From Tessaracoccus flavus (GTDB lineage Bacteria > Actinomycetota > Actinomycetes > Propionibacteriales > Propionibacteriaceae): 64,000 nt of DNA. This document shows positions 55,775 through 64,000 of the stretch, one piece after another. The translations under genes and the position numbers were made by a program. The notes below the pieces were generated by a model. That model searched no databases, was not told the origin of the DNA, and saw nothing but the letters and a program-made list of their open reading frames with translations. Location of the stretch: positions 1,302,001-1,366,000 of the forward strand of contig NZ_CP019605.1 of the NCBI RefSeq assembly GCF_001997295.1, in the 5' to 3' direction. Each line of letters begins with the position of its first letter. The first letter of the stretch is position 1.

Positions 55775-58048
55775 TCAGCCGGCTACTCGGAAGACGTCGT
55801 AGACACCGGGCACCTTGCGCACCTGCGCCATCACATGCTGCAGGTGCGTGGGGTCTGCCGATTCGAACGTGATCTTGCCGCTGAACTGCCGCTGCTTGTT
55901 CGTGTTGATGTTGACGCTGACGATGTCAACGTGCTGCTCGGACAGCACCGAGGAGACGTCGGACAGCAGGCGGGCTCGGTCGATGCCTTCGACTTGGACG
56001 GTGACCAGGAACGACGCCCCCGGCGTGCGGGCCGACCAGGCCACCGGGACCATCCGGTCGGGTTCCTTGAGCAGCGCGGGCACGTTGGTGCAGTCCGCCC
56101 GGTGCACCGACACGCCGTCGCCGCGGGTCACGAACCCGACGATCTCGTCGCCAGGCAGCGGATAGCAGCACTTGGCGAACTTCGCCACGACGGAGTTGTC
56201 TCCGTCGACCAATACCTGGGCACCGTCGTCGACCGGACGGCGCCGCTGCCTGACGACGACATCCTCGGTCACGGTGTCGACGGTCTCGTCCTCGCCCCCG
56301 TGGAGCGCGATGAGCTTCTCCACCACACCCTGGGCGCCGAGGTGCCCCTCGCCGATCGCGTTGTAGAGGTTCGGGACGTCCTTGTGCCCCAGCTCGTTCG
56401 CCACCGCCGTGAGGTTCTCCAGGGTCAGCAGGCGCTGCAGCGGGATGCCGGTGCGGCGCAGATCCTTGGCCAGTGTCTCCTTGCCCTGCTCGATGGCCTC
56501 GTCGCGGCGTTCGCGCGAGAAGTACTGGCGGATCTTCTGCCGGGCCCGGCTGGACACGACGAAGCCCAACCAGTCGCGGCTGGGGCCGGCCCCCTGCGCC
56601 TTGGACGTCAGCACCTCGACCTTGTCGCCCTGCACCAGCTTGGTGCTGAGCGCCACGAGCCGCCCGTTGACGCGCGCCCCGATGCAGCGGTAGCCCACCT
56701 CGGTGTGCACCGCGAAGGCGAAGTCGACCGGGGTGGCACCGACGGGCAGCGCGATGACCTCGCCCTTGGGGGTGAACACGTAGATCTCGTCGGCGTTGAT
56801 CTCGAACAGCACCGAGTCGAGGAACTCGCTGGGATCCTCGGTCTCCTTGCTCATCACCCCCAGTTGGTGGATCGCCCGCAGGCCCGCCTGCTCAGGGGTC
56901 ACGCCGTCGCGCAGGTCCTGCTTGTACTTCCAGTGCGCCGCGACGCCGTACTCGGCGCGACGGTGCATCTCATGCGTGCGGATCTGCAGCTCGACCGGCT
57001 CGTTGTTGGCGCCCATGACGGTCGTGTGCAGCGACTGGTACATGTTGAACTTCGGGCCCGCGATGTAGTCCTTGAACCGACCGGGGATCGGCTTCCAGGC
57101 GGCGTGCGCGACGCCGAGCACCGCGTAGCAGTCCGCGGGCGTGTCGACGAGGACGCGCAGCCCGATGAGGTCGTAGATGTCCTTGAAGTCGCGGCCCCGC
57201 ACCATCATCTTCTGGTAGATCGAGTAGTAGTGCTTGGGGCGGCCGTAGACCGTCGCGGTGATCTTGGACTCCGCCAGCAGCTGCTGGAACTCCGCGATGA
57301 GCTCACGCAGGTAGCGCTCGCGGAAGGGGGCCTGCTGGGCGACCATCTCGACGATCTCGGCGTAGACCTTCGGCTCGATGCAGGAGAACGAGAGATCCTC
57401 GAGCTCCCACTTGATCGTGTTCATGCCGAGGCGGTGCGCCAGGGGCGCGAAGATGTTGAGGGTCTCGGTGGCGATCCGCACCTGCTTCTCGGGCCGCAGG
57501 AAGCTGATCGTGCGCATGTTGTGGAGGCGGTCCGCCAGCTTGATGACGAGGACCCGAACCTCCTCGCTGGTGGCCATGATCATCTTGCGGATGGTCTCGG
57601 CCTTGGCCGTCTCTCCGTACGTCAGCTTGTCGAGCTTGGTGACGCCGTCGACCATGTGCGCGACCTCGTCGGAGAAGTCGGCGCGCAGCTGCTCGATGGT
57701 GTACTCGGTGTCCTCGACCGTGTCGTGCAGCAGCGCGGCCACCAGGACGGGCTCGGTCATGCCCAGTTCGGCGAGGATGGTGGCCACGGCCAACGGGTGC
57801 GTGATGTAGGGGTCACCCGACTTGCGCGTCTGCCCCTGGTGGTGGTGCTCGGCGATCCGGTAGGCCCGCTCGATGACGTCGAGATCCGCCTTGGGATGGT
57901 TCGACTTCACGATCCTAAACAGCGGATCCAGCACCGCCGACTTAGGTCGTACCGCACCGAGGCGCGCGATGCGGTGGCGCATCCTGAGGCGCGGCTGCTC
58001 CGGTCCGGTGACAAGCCGGGAGGCACCGATGAGCTGCTCGTCGGTCAT
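55775..58048 (-). CDS. rel: bifunctional (p)ppGpp synthetase/hydrolase
   Basis: Controls the stringent response. The 757-residue protein is complete: an HD hydrolase domain (HHHQGQTRKSG and LLHDTVEDTEYT, about 66-125), the synthetase domain (KDIYDLIGLRVLVDTP, GRFKDYIAGPKFNMYQSLH), TGS near 420-480, a zinc-finger-type region and a C-terminal ACT domain from about 680. Intact HD residues imply both activities. AAGGGAG is 7 nt before the ATG. The stop lies in a small GCCGGC hairpin. Confidence 0.97.
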   Translation of the reverse strand: MTDEQLIGASRLVTGPEQPRLRMRHRIARLGAVRPKSAVLDPLFRIVKSNHPKADLDVIERAYRIAEHHHQGQTRKSGDPYITHPLAVATILAELGMTEPVLVAALLHDTVEDTEYTIEQLRADFSDEVAHMVDGVTKLDKLTYGETAKAETIRKMIMATSEEVRVLVIKLADRLHNMRTISFLRPEKQVRIATETLNIFAPLAHRLGMNTIKWELEDLSFSCIEPKVYAEIVEMVAQQAPFRERYLRELIAEFQQLLAESKITATVYGRPKHYYSIYQKMMVRGRDFKDIYDLIGLRVLVDTPADCYAVLGVAHAAWKPIPGRFKDYIAGPKFNMYQSLHTTVMGANNEPVELQIRTHEMHRRAEYGVAAHWKYKQDLRDGVTPEQAGLRAIHQLGVMSKETEDPSEFLDSVLFEINADEIYVFTPKGEVIALPVGATPVDFAFAVHTEVGYRCIGARVNGRLVALSTKLVQGDKVEVLTSKAQGAGPSRDWLGFVVSSRARQKIRQYFSRERRDEAIEQGKETLAKDLRRTGIPLQRLLTLENLTAVANELGHKDVPNLYNAIGEGHLGAQGVVEKLIALHGGEDETVDTVTEDVVVRQRRRPVDDGAQVLVDGDNSVVAKFAKCCYPLPGDEIVGFVTRGDGVSVHRADCTNVPALLKEPDRMVPVAWSARTPGASFLVTVQVEGIDRARLLSDVSSVLSEQHVDIVSVNINTNKQRQFSGKITFESADPTHLQHVMAQVRKVPGVYDVFRVAG

Positions 58049-58095
58049 CGCGGTCTCCCTTCACCCTCGGCACCCATGCTAGTGCTTCGCGGCAA

Positions 58096-59175
58096 CTATT
58101 CTTCGGCGGCGAAGCGCAGCAGATCCTTCGACGTGGGGGCCTGCGCCCGGCGCACGACGATGAGTTCGTCGCCGAGCTCGATCCGGGAGGCCGTCTGGTC
58201 GTAGAACCGTCGAAGAGTCCCGTTCCGGATGAGCCCGATCACCCGCTCCCCCTGCACCGCGGACGGCGGCTGCCCGGCCTCGTGTGGCTCCGCCTGACGC
58301 TGGTGCACCTCGAGACCCTCGCCGCCGGTGAGCATGTCCTGCATGATCGCGCCGAGGTCCGGGCCGATGGCGGACAGACCCAGCAACCGGCCGACCGTCT
58401 CGGAGCTGGTCACCACCGACGACGCGCCCGACTGGCGCACCAACGGGACGTTCTCGTGCTCCCTCACCGAGACGACCACGCCGGCGGTGGGGTTGAGCTG
58501 GCGCACGGTCAGCGTCGCGAGGATCGAGGTGCCGTCCTTGTCCAGCGAAATGATGACGCCCTTGGCCTTGCTGATCTCCGCTCGGCGGAGCAGGTCGCGG
58601 CGCGTTGCGTCGCCCTGGAAGGCGGCCAGCCCGTCGAAGTTGGCGTCGGAGATGGAGTTGGGGTCGGTGTCGATGACGACGATCTTGTCGGCGGGCGTGC
58701 CCTGGCGCCTCAGCGTGTTGACAGCGCTGCGGCCCTTGGTGCCGTACCCGATGACGACGACGTGGTTGCGCATGCGCTTCCTCCACATTGAGTCTTTGAT
58801 GCTGCGGCTGCCCTGGTTGGCCAGCACCTCGATGGTCGTGCCGACCAACACCACCAGGAAGCTGACGCGCAACGGTGTGATGATCAACGCGTTGAGCAGC
58901 CGCGCGTGCGGAGCGATCGGCGTGATGTCGCCGTAGCCGGTGGTGGTGACGGTCACCGTCGCGTAGTAGAGCGCGTCGATGAGACTGACCCCGTCCTGGC
59001 CCGTGTTGTCGATGTAGGCGTCGCGGTCGAGCCAGACGATCAGCGTGGTGAGACCCAGCAGCGCCAGGGCGATGACCGCGCGCCGGGCGAGCTCCTTGAA
59101 CGGGGAGATCTCGATCCGGGGCAGGCTGACGAGCGAGACAGCTCCGCCCCGCCCTCCAGGCTGCATCTTGGCCAT
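58096..59175 (-). CDS. potassium channel with RCK (TrkA-N) domains
   Basis: A 359-residue ion channel. Two membrane helices flank the pore loop, whose selectivity filter is TTTGYGD at 77-83. A cytoplasmic Rossmann-type RCK-N domain has VVVIGYGTKG near 140, and a smaller RCK-C domain (GERVIGLIRNG) ends the protein. It probably gates K+ flux in response to ligands such as nucleotides or divalent ions. The gene is 4 nt after apt. Confidence 0.92.
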   Translation of the reverse strand: MAKMQPGGRGGAVSLVSLPRIEISPFKELARRAVIALALLGLTTLIVWLDRDAYIDNTGQDGVSLIDALYYATVTVTTTGYGDITPIAPHARLLNALIITPLRVSFLVVLVGTTIEVLANQGSRSIKDSMWRKRMRNHVVVIGYGTKGRSAVNTLRRQGTPADKIVVIDTDPNSISDANFDGLAAFQGDATRRDLLRRAEISKAKGVIISLDKDGTSILATLTVRQLNPTAGVVVSVREHENVPLVRQSGASSVVTSSETVGRLLGLSAIGPDLGAIMQDMLTGGEGLEVHQRQAEPHEAGQPPSAVQGERVIGLIRNGTLRRFYDQTASRIELGDELIVVRRAQAPTSKDLLRFAAEE

Positions 59176-59179
59176 GCGC

Positions 59180-59722
59180 TCAGACTGTCAAAATTGCGGA
59201 GAAGTTGTCGATCCCCTGCTCGGCGAGTCGCGCCCGACCCCCGAGGAAGCCCAGTTCCATGACGACGCTGACGTGGACCAGCTCGGCCCCCATCTGCTGG
59301 AGCAGCGCGGCGGTGGCCCCGACCGTGCCGCCCGTGGCCAGGACATCATCGACGACGAGCACACGCGCATCGGCGGGGATCGCGTTGCGGTGCATGGTCA
59401 GGGTCTCGAAGCCGTACTCCAGCTCGAACGACTCGCTGATCGTCTCCCCCGGAAGCTTCCCCGGCTTGCGCACCGGCACAAAGCCGGCGCCAAGCGCCAG
59501 GGCCACGGGGGCGGCGAAGATGAAGCCCCGCGCCTCCATTCCCACCACGATGTCGATCTGGCGCGGCGCGGTGGTGACGAGCTCGGTGACCGCCGCCTGG
59601 AACCCGTGCGGGGACGCCAACAGCGGGGTGATGTCCTTGAACACGACCCCCGGCTTGGGGAAGTCGGGTACATCGTGGATGAGGCTGCCCACCAACTCGC
59701 GCCGGTAGGCCGCTTCGGACAT
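59180..59722 (-). CDS. apt: adenine phosphoribosyltransferase
   Basis: Salvages adenine to AMP with PRPP. The 180-residue protein has DVPDFPKPGVVFKDITPLL, GMEARGFIF and the PRPP motif VLVVDDVLATGGT. The ATG at 59722 shares a base with the secF stop (TGATG); an in-frame GTG directly before it would add one residue. The secF-apt-rel linkage is typical of actinobacteria. Confidence 0.96.
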   Translation of the reverse strand: MSEAAYRRELVGSLIHDVPDFPKPGVVFKDITPLLASPHGFQAAVTELVTTAPRQIDIVVGMEARGFIFAAPVALALGAGFVPVRKPGKLPGETISESFELEYGFETLTMHRNAIPADARVLVVDDVLATGGTVGATAALLQQMGAELVHVSVVMELGFLGGRARLAEQGIDNFSAILTV

Positions 59723-60855
59723 CACTTGCGTCCCCGTCGCTCGGCGCGGGTCGAGGCGGTGCGGCGCTGGTTGCGGACCACCGGGCCGGTCGGCTCGGTG
59801 GTCGGCGGAGCAGCGGGGCTGCCGGCCGCGGCGAAGGCGGGCTCAGCCTTTGCGGCGGAGCGCGCGTGCTTCTGCTCAGCGCGGGCCGCGCGCCGCGCGA
59901 TCTGCTCGCGGTGCTCGATCATCCGGGGCTCACGCTCGCGCAGCCAGGCGAGCAACGGGGCCGCGATGAACAGCGACGAGTACGCGCCGGCGATCATGCC
60001 GACGAGCAGCGCCAGCCCAAGGTCCGCCAGCGGCCCGCTCTGCAGGGTGGCACCGGCGATGAACAGCGCCAACACGGGCAGGACGCCGATGATCGTCGTG
60101 TTGATCGAGCGGACGATGACCTGGTTCACCGCATAGTTGGCCTGCTGGGAGTAGGTCTTGTTCGTGTGCCCGATGCCCTTGACGTTCTCGCGGATCTTGT
60201 CGAACACAACGACGGTGTCATACAGGGAGTAGCCGAGGATCGTCAGGACGCCGATGACGGTGGCCGGCGTGACGGTGAAGCCCACCAGCGCGTAGACCCC
60301 GACCGTGATGATGAGGTCGTGGAACACGGCGACGATGGCGGCGATCGACATTTTCCAGTCACGGAAGTACGCCGCGATCAGCAGCATGACCGCTACGAGG
60401 AAGACCACCAGCGCCACCAGCCCCTGGCGGGAGATCTGCTCGCCCCAGGACGGGCCGATGGCGTTGTAGGTCACCTCTTCTGGTGCGACACCGGCCAACT
60501 CGCCGATGTCGGCCCGCGTTGTGGTCGTCTCCTCCGGATTGAGCGATCGCGTCTGGACGCGGATCGCGTCGTCGCCGACGGCGAAGACCTGCGCGTCGAG
60601 GTCCTCGATCTCGAAGTCGCCGACCTGGGCTCGCACGTCATCGACAGTGGTGGACTGGACCTGCATGGGCGCCTGGAAGTCGGTGCCGCCGCGGAACTCG
60701 ATGCCGAGGGTCAGCCCCCGCACGAGGATGAGGAGCAGCGACGCCGACAACAGGACGGCCGAGATGATGAACCACAGCTTGCGGTTCTTGATGAAGTCGT
60801 AGCTGAGCTGGCCGGTGTACAGCCGCTCGGCGATCGATCGCTTCGTCGTCGACAT
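59722..60855 (-). CDS. secF: protein translocase subunit SecF
   Basis: Works with SecD and SecYEG to pull proteins across the membrane using the proton gradient. The 377 residues include the first helix, the periplasmic domain with FRGGTDFQ, then the RND-type helices with GYSLYDTVVVFDKIREN near 200. The C-terminal tail after about 310 is long and basic. Its ATG overlaps the secD stop by one base. Confidence 0.96.
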   Translation of the reverse strand: MSTTKRSIAERLYTGQLSYDFIKNRKLWFIISAVLLSASLLLILVRGLTLGIEFRGGTDFQAPMQVQSTTVDDVRAQVGDFEIEDLDAQVFAVGDDAIRVQTRSLNPEETTTTRADIGELAGVAPEEVTYNAIGPSWGEQISRQGLVALVVFLVAVMLLIAAYFRDWKMSIAAIVAVFHDLIITVGVYALVGFTVTPATVIGVLTILGYSLYDTVVVFDKIRENVKGIGHTNKTYSQQANYAVNQVIVRSINTTIIGVLPVLALFIAGATLQSGPLADLGLALLVGMIAGAYSSLFIAAPLLAWLREREPRMIEHREQIARRAARAEQKHARSAAKAEPAFAAAGSPAAPPTTEPTGPVVRNQRRTASTRAERRGRK

Positions 60856-62477
60856 CAGGCCTCCTGCGGGGTGGTGAGGGTGGTGGGCCTGCGCCGAAGC
60901 CTCCGGCCGAGCAGGGAGTCGCGGCTGACCCCCATGTGTTCGGCGTCGAGACCGGAGAGCTTGTGGCCCTGTCCGAAGAACTTGGTGCGGCCCATCAGCT
61001 CAACGAGCGGCTTGGTGAAGAAGAACACCACCGCGAGGTCCAGCAGGGTGGTGAGCCCCAGCGTGAAGGCGAACCCCTTGACCCCGCCGAAGGCGAGGAA
61101 GAACAGGATGAGCGCCGAGAGCAGCGACACCATGTCGGAGATGATGATCGTGCCGCGCGCCTTCTCCCAGCCTGCCTGGAGCGCCGACTTGAGGCTGCGC
61201 CCTTCCCGGATCTCGTCTCGGATGCGCTCGAAGTAGATGACGAACGAGTCGGCCGTCACGGCGATACCCACGATGGCTCCGGCGATGCCGGGCAGGTTGA
61301 GGGCGAAGCCGACGGCCTGGCCCAGCAGCACCATGAGCGAGTAGGTCGCCGCGGCCGCAACGGCCAGGGAGGCGACGACCACGATGCCCATCGCGCGGTA
61401 GTACACGAACGCGTAGAGCGCGACGACGAGAAGCCCGATGATGCCGGCGATGATGCCGACGCGCAGCTGCTCGCCGCCCAGGGTCGCGGAGACCGTCTCC
61501 ACCTGGGACGGTTCGAAGGACAGCGGGAGCGAACCGAACTTCAGCACGTTGGACAGCGCGGCGGCGGTGTCAGCAGTGAATCCCCCGCGGATGATCGCTT
61601 CGCCGTTGAGGATGCGGTCCTGGGCCGTGGCGGCCGATTCGACGATCCCGTCGAGCACGATCGCGAACATGTTGCGGGGCTCCGCCTGGCCGACGAGGGC
61701 CCCGGTCAGCTCCGACATCTGGGCGGTGCCCGTGGAGTTGAACGACAGCGTCACGGCGTAGGCGAGTTCACCCTGCGGGATGCCGAACGAGGCGGTCTCC
61801 AGGTCCTGGCCGCGCACCGCGGTGGGTCCGAGGAGGAACTTCTGCAGGCCCTGGTCGTCGCAGGCGACGATGGCGCTGCGCGGCGACTCCTCCATCGGAT
61901 CGCCGCACTGGTAGGCGTTGAAGGCGTCGAGATCCTCCTGGGTGGGCTGGTAGGCCAGCACCTCCTGGATCGGCATGACCTCGTCGCCGGCGCCGGCGGT
62001 TGCCTCCGTGGAGGGGGCAGGCGACGCGGGGGCCGTGGGAAGACCGGGCAGCGGCGCCTCGGATTCGCCCGCGGAGGGAGTCGTTTCGGGTGCGCCCGGT
62101 CCGGTGCCCGCCCCGACGGTGAGGACTGGACGGAACGCCAGCTGGGCGGTGGCACCAACGAGCTCGACGAGGTCGTCCCGGTCGACGTTCGGCGCGGACA
62201 CCACGATGTTGCGGTCACCGGAGACGGCGACCGTCGCTTCGCCGACGCCGAGGCCGTCGACCCGCTGCTGGATGATGTCCTTGGCCAGTTCGAGTGAATC
62301 GATCGGGACTGTCTCGTTGGTGGCGGTCAGGGTGATGGTCTGCCCGCCCTGAAGGTCAAGGCCCAGTTTCGGGGTCCATGAGCTGGTCGCCGCCATGAGG
62401 GTGTAGAGGCCCGCGATGACGAGAAGGAAGACGGCGAGGACGACGCCGGGACGGCCCCGGCGAGCTGTTGTCGCCAC
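60855..62477 (-). CDS. secD: protein translocase subunit SecD
   Basis: SecD has the D1 motif LGLDLQGGQTITL near 35 and the membrane half with SFVIYFERIRDEIREG. The 540-residue length includes a stretch of about 50 residues near 120-165 that is almost all Pro, Ala, Thr, Ser, Gly and Glu, inserted in the first periplasmic domain. GTG at 62477 overlaps the yajC stop (TAGTG). It forms an operon with yajC and secF. Confidence 0.96.
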   Translation of the reverse strand: MATTARRGRPGVVLAVFLLVIAGLYTLMAATSSWTPKLGLDLQGGQTITLTATNETVPIDSLELAKDIIQQRVDGLGVGEATVAVSGDRNIVVSAPNVDRDDLVELVGATAQLAFRPVLTVGAGTGPGAPETTPSAGESEAPLPGLPTAPASPAPSTEATAGAGDEVMPIQEVLAYQPTQEDLDAFNAYQCGDPMEESPRSAIVACDDQGLQKFLLGPTAVRGQDLETASFGIPQGELAYAVTLSFNSTGTAQMSELTGALVGQAEPRNMFAIVLDGIVESAATAQDRILNGEAIIRGGFTADTAAALSNVLKFGSLPLSFEPSQVETVSATLGGEQLRVGIIAGIIGLLVVALYAFVYYRAMGIVVVASLAVAAAATYSLMVLLGQAVGFALNLPGIAGAIVGIAVTADSFVIYFERIRDEIREGRSLKSALQAGWEKARGTIIISDMVSLLSALILFFLAFGGVKGFAFTLGLTTLLDLAVVFFFTKPLVELMGRTKFFGQGHKLSGLDAEHMGVSRDSLLGRRLRRRPTTLTTPQEA

Positions 62478-62893
62478 TACTTATCACCCGCGCGGTGATC
62501 GTCCGGGGTGTCGGGGCGCTGGAAGTCCTCGGGGCGCAGGTCGTCGAACTGGCCGGAGAAGTCGCCGTCGGTCGTCTGCGGTGCGTCCTCCACGGAGGAG
62601 GCAGGGACCGTGTCCTCGGTGAACTCGAACTCCTCGTCGTCCGGCGTCACCCGCTGGGCCACGTTGCCCTTCAGCACCGTCACCTCGAGGCCGGGGGCCA
62701 GCTCGACGATGAGCTGCTTCTCTCCGGTGTGCACGATGGTGGCGAAGATGCCGGAGGTGAGCAGCACGCGCTCCCCCGGCTGCAGGGCAGCCTGCATCTG
62801 TTGGTGTTGTTCCATCCGTTTCTTCTGGGGACGGATCAGCAGGAAGTACATGACCGCGAACAGCGCGGCCATCATCAGGAGCATTTCAAGCAT
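62477..62893 (-). CDS. yajC: preprotein translocase accessory subunit YajC
   Basis: A 138-residue protein with one N-terminal membrane helix (about 3-20), the YajC motif LLIRPQKKRMEQHQ and a beta-rich domain (GERVLLTSGIFATIV). The last 50 residues form an acidic, likely disordered tail. GGAAGA is about 8 nt before the ATG. The gap to ruvB is 92 bp. Confidence 0.95.
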   Translation of the reverse strand: MLEMLLMMAALFAVMYFLLIRPQKKRMEQHQQMQAALQPGERVLLTSGIFATIVHTGEKQLIVELAPGLEVTVLKGNVAQRVTPDDEEFEFTEDTVPASSVEDAPQTTDGDFSGQFDDLRPEDFQRPDTPDDHRAGDK

Positions 62894-62985
62894 GGGTCAA
62901 TCTTCCGACAAGTCAGTGAAGCACCGCTCAGGATAGCGGAGCCGCTGGCGAGAGCCGAACCCGGCGGAGGAGACGATCAGCGCGC

Positions 62986-64000
62986 CTAGTCGAACAGGGC
63001 CGGATTCGCAGCCGGCGGGCGCCGGCCGAGGTGGGCGTAGCCAGCGCGGGTGGCGACCCGTCCGCGGGGGGTGCGAACCAGCAGTCCCTCGCGGATGAGG
63101 AACGGCTCTGCGACCTCCGCGACGGTCTCGATCTCCTCGCCCACGCTGAGCGCCAGCGTGGACAACCCCACCGGGCCGCCGTCGAAGAGCCGCGTGAGCA
63201 CGTCGAGGACCGCCCGGTCCAACCGGTCGAGCCCGCGTTCGTCGACCTCGTAGAGTTCGAGCGCGGCCCTGGCGACGTCGCGCGTCACCTCCGGGTGTCC
63301 CTTCACCTGGGAGAAGTCACGCACGCGCCTCAGCAGCCGGTTCGCGATGCGCGGGGTGCCGCGGGAACGGCGCGCGATCTCGCCCTGCGAGTGGGAGTCG
63401 ATGGGCACCCCGAGCTTGGCGGCCGAGCCGGCCACGATGCCGGCCAGGTCCGCCGCGTCGTAGAAGTCGAGCTGGGCTGTGAAGCCGAACCGGTCCCGGA
63501 GCGGGCCCGGCAGCAGGCCCGCGCGGGTCGTGGCTCCGACCAGGGTGAAGGGCGGCAGCTCGATGGGGATGGCGGTGGCGCCCGGGCCCTTGCCGACGAT
63601 GACGTCGACCCGGAAGTCCTCCATCGCGAGGTAGAGCATCTCCTCGGCCGGCCTGGAGAGGCGGTGGATCTCGTCGAGGAACAGCACCTCGCCCTCGTCC
63701 AGCCCGGACAGGATGGCGGCCAGGTCCCCGGCGTGCTGGATCGCGGGCCCAGATGAGATCCGCAGGTTGACGCCGAGTTCGGCGGCAATGATCATCGCGA
63801 GCGTGGTCTTGCCGAGGCCGGGCGGGCCCGACAGGAGGACGTGGTCGGGCGACGTACCCCGGTGCCGCGCCGCGTCGAGGACGAGCCCCAGCTGCTCGCG
63901 CACGCGGGGCTGACCCTCGAACTCGGTGAGCCTCTTGGGCCTCAGCGCGGCCTCGTAGTCCCGGTCCTCGACCTGCGCGGTCGGGTCGACGTCGGAGTGC
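62986..64000 (-). CDS. ruvB: Holliday junction branch-migration helicase RuvB (5' end cut off)
   Basis: The motor of RuvAB. The 337 residues in the window include [19 protein letters not shown], Walker [10 protein letters not shown], Walker [10 protein letters not shown], sensor 1 GATTRAG, arginine finger region [16 protein letters not shown] and the winged-helix end. The frame is open to the right edge; the missing N-terminus is probably only a few residues, as homologues begin just before this point. GTG at 63903 is internal. Confidence 0.97.
   Translation of the reverse strand, partial: HSDVDPTAQVEDRDYEAALRPKRLTEFEGQPRVREQLGLVLDAARHRGTSPDHVLLSGPPGLGKTTLAMIIAAELGVNLRISSGPAIQHAGDLAAILSGLDEGEVLFLDEIHRLSRPAEEMLYLAMEDFRVDVIVGKGPGATAIPIELPPFTLVGATTRAGLLPGPLRDRFGFTAQLDFYDAADLAGIVAGSAAKLGVPIDSHSQGEIARRSRGTPRIANRLLRRVRDFSQVKGHPEVTRDVARAALELYEVDERGLDRLDRAVLDVLTRLFDGGPVGLSTLALSVGEEIETVAEVAEPFLIREGLLVRTPRGRVATRAGYAHLGRRPPAANPALFD

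Overview
This window is high-GC chromosomal DNA from an actinobacterium. The gene set (mycobacterial-type integration host factor mihF, CarD, a PriA without helicase motifs, a DUF222-HNH protein) and the gene order point to the Propionibacteriales, perhaps near Tessaracoccus or Propionibacterium. The species call is an inference from gene content, not from a database match. The window is mostly conserved core genome, with a small accessory zone at the left end.

Left end (1-11.4 kb): an unidentified gene end, an alpha/beta hydrolase, formate-tetrahydrofolate ligase (fhs), a Cys-rich copper-binding four-helix protein, an ASCH-domain protein, a wrecked multicopper oxidase, SelO, a saccharopine-dehydrogenase-like enzyme, a secreted EstA-like esterase with its own promoter and operator, about 690 bp with no convincing gene, a small membrane protein, tRNA-Pro(GGG) and a DUF222-HNH protein.

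11.4-21.6 kb: tyrA-cmk-der (prephenate dehydrogenase, CMP kinase, Der GTPase), then metH-HAD-trmI, with DUF3054, PAC2 and rpe alongside.

21.6-47.7 kb: one uninterrupted minus-strand block, read from right to left: rarA, DUF948, DUF6167-like, alaS, ruvX, mltG, aroE, aroC, aroK, aroB, a BCCT transporter, efp, nusB, carA, carB, pyrD, pyrF, mihF, gmk, rpoZ, metK, priA, fmt, rsmB. Most junctions are ATGA, GTGA or TGATG overlaps, so translation is probably coupled. The block makes chorismate, pyrimidines, GDP, S-adenosylmethionine and initiator fMet-tRNA, and carries translation and replication-restart factors. Compared with the order known from Mycobacterium tuberculosis, coaBC is missing between rpoZ and metK, pyrR-pyrB-pyrC are missing before carA, pyrD has been added, and a BCCT transporter sits between aroB and efp.

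47.7-64 kb: a Bcr/CflA-type efflux pump, aspS, a CarD-family regulator with a membrane-protein partner, hisS with a frameshifted metallo-beta-lactamase gene, a DUF349 protein, and the usual ruvB-yajC-secD-secF-apt-(K+ channel)-rel cluster. ruvB runs off the right edge.

A signal that recurs across the window is a TANNNT -10 box placed 5-7 nt before a start codon. It occurs at eleven genes, most without a usable Shine-Dalgarno sequence, and indicates leaderless transcripts. It also fixes several starts (selO, rarA, gmk, metH, the MBL gene). I saw no CRISPR array, prophage, insertion sequence or secondary-metabolite cluster, and no clearly new multi-gene system.
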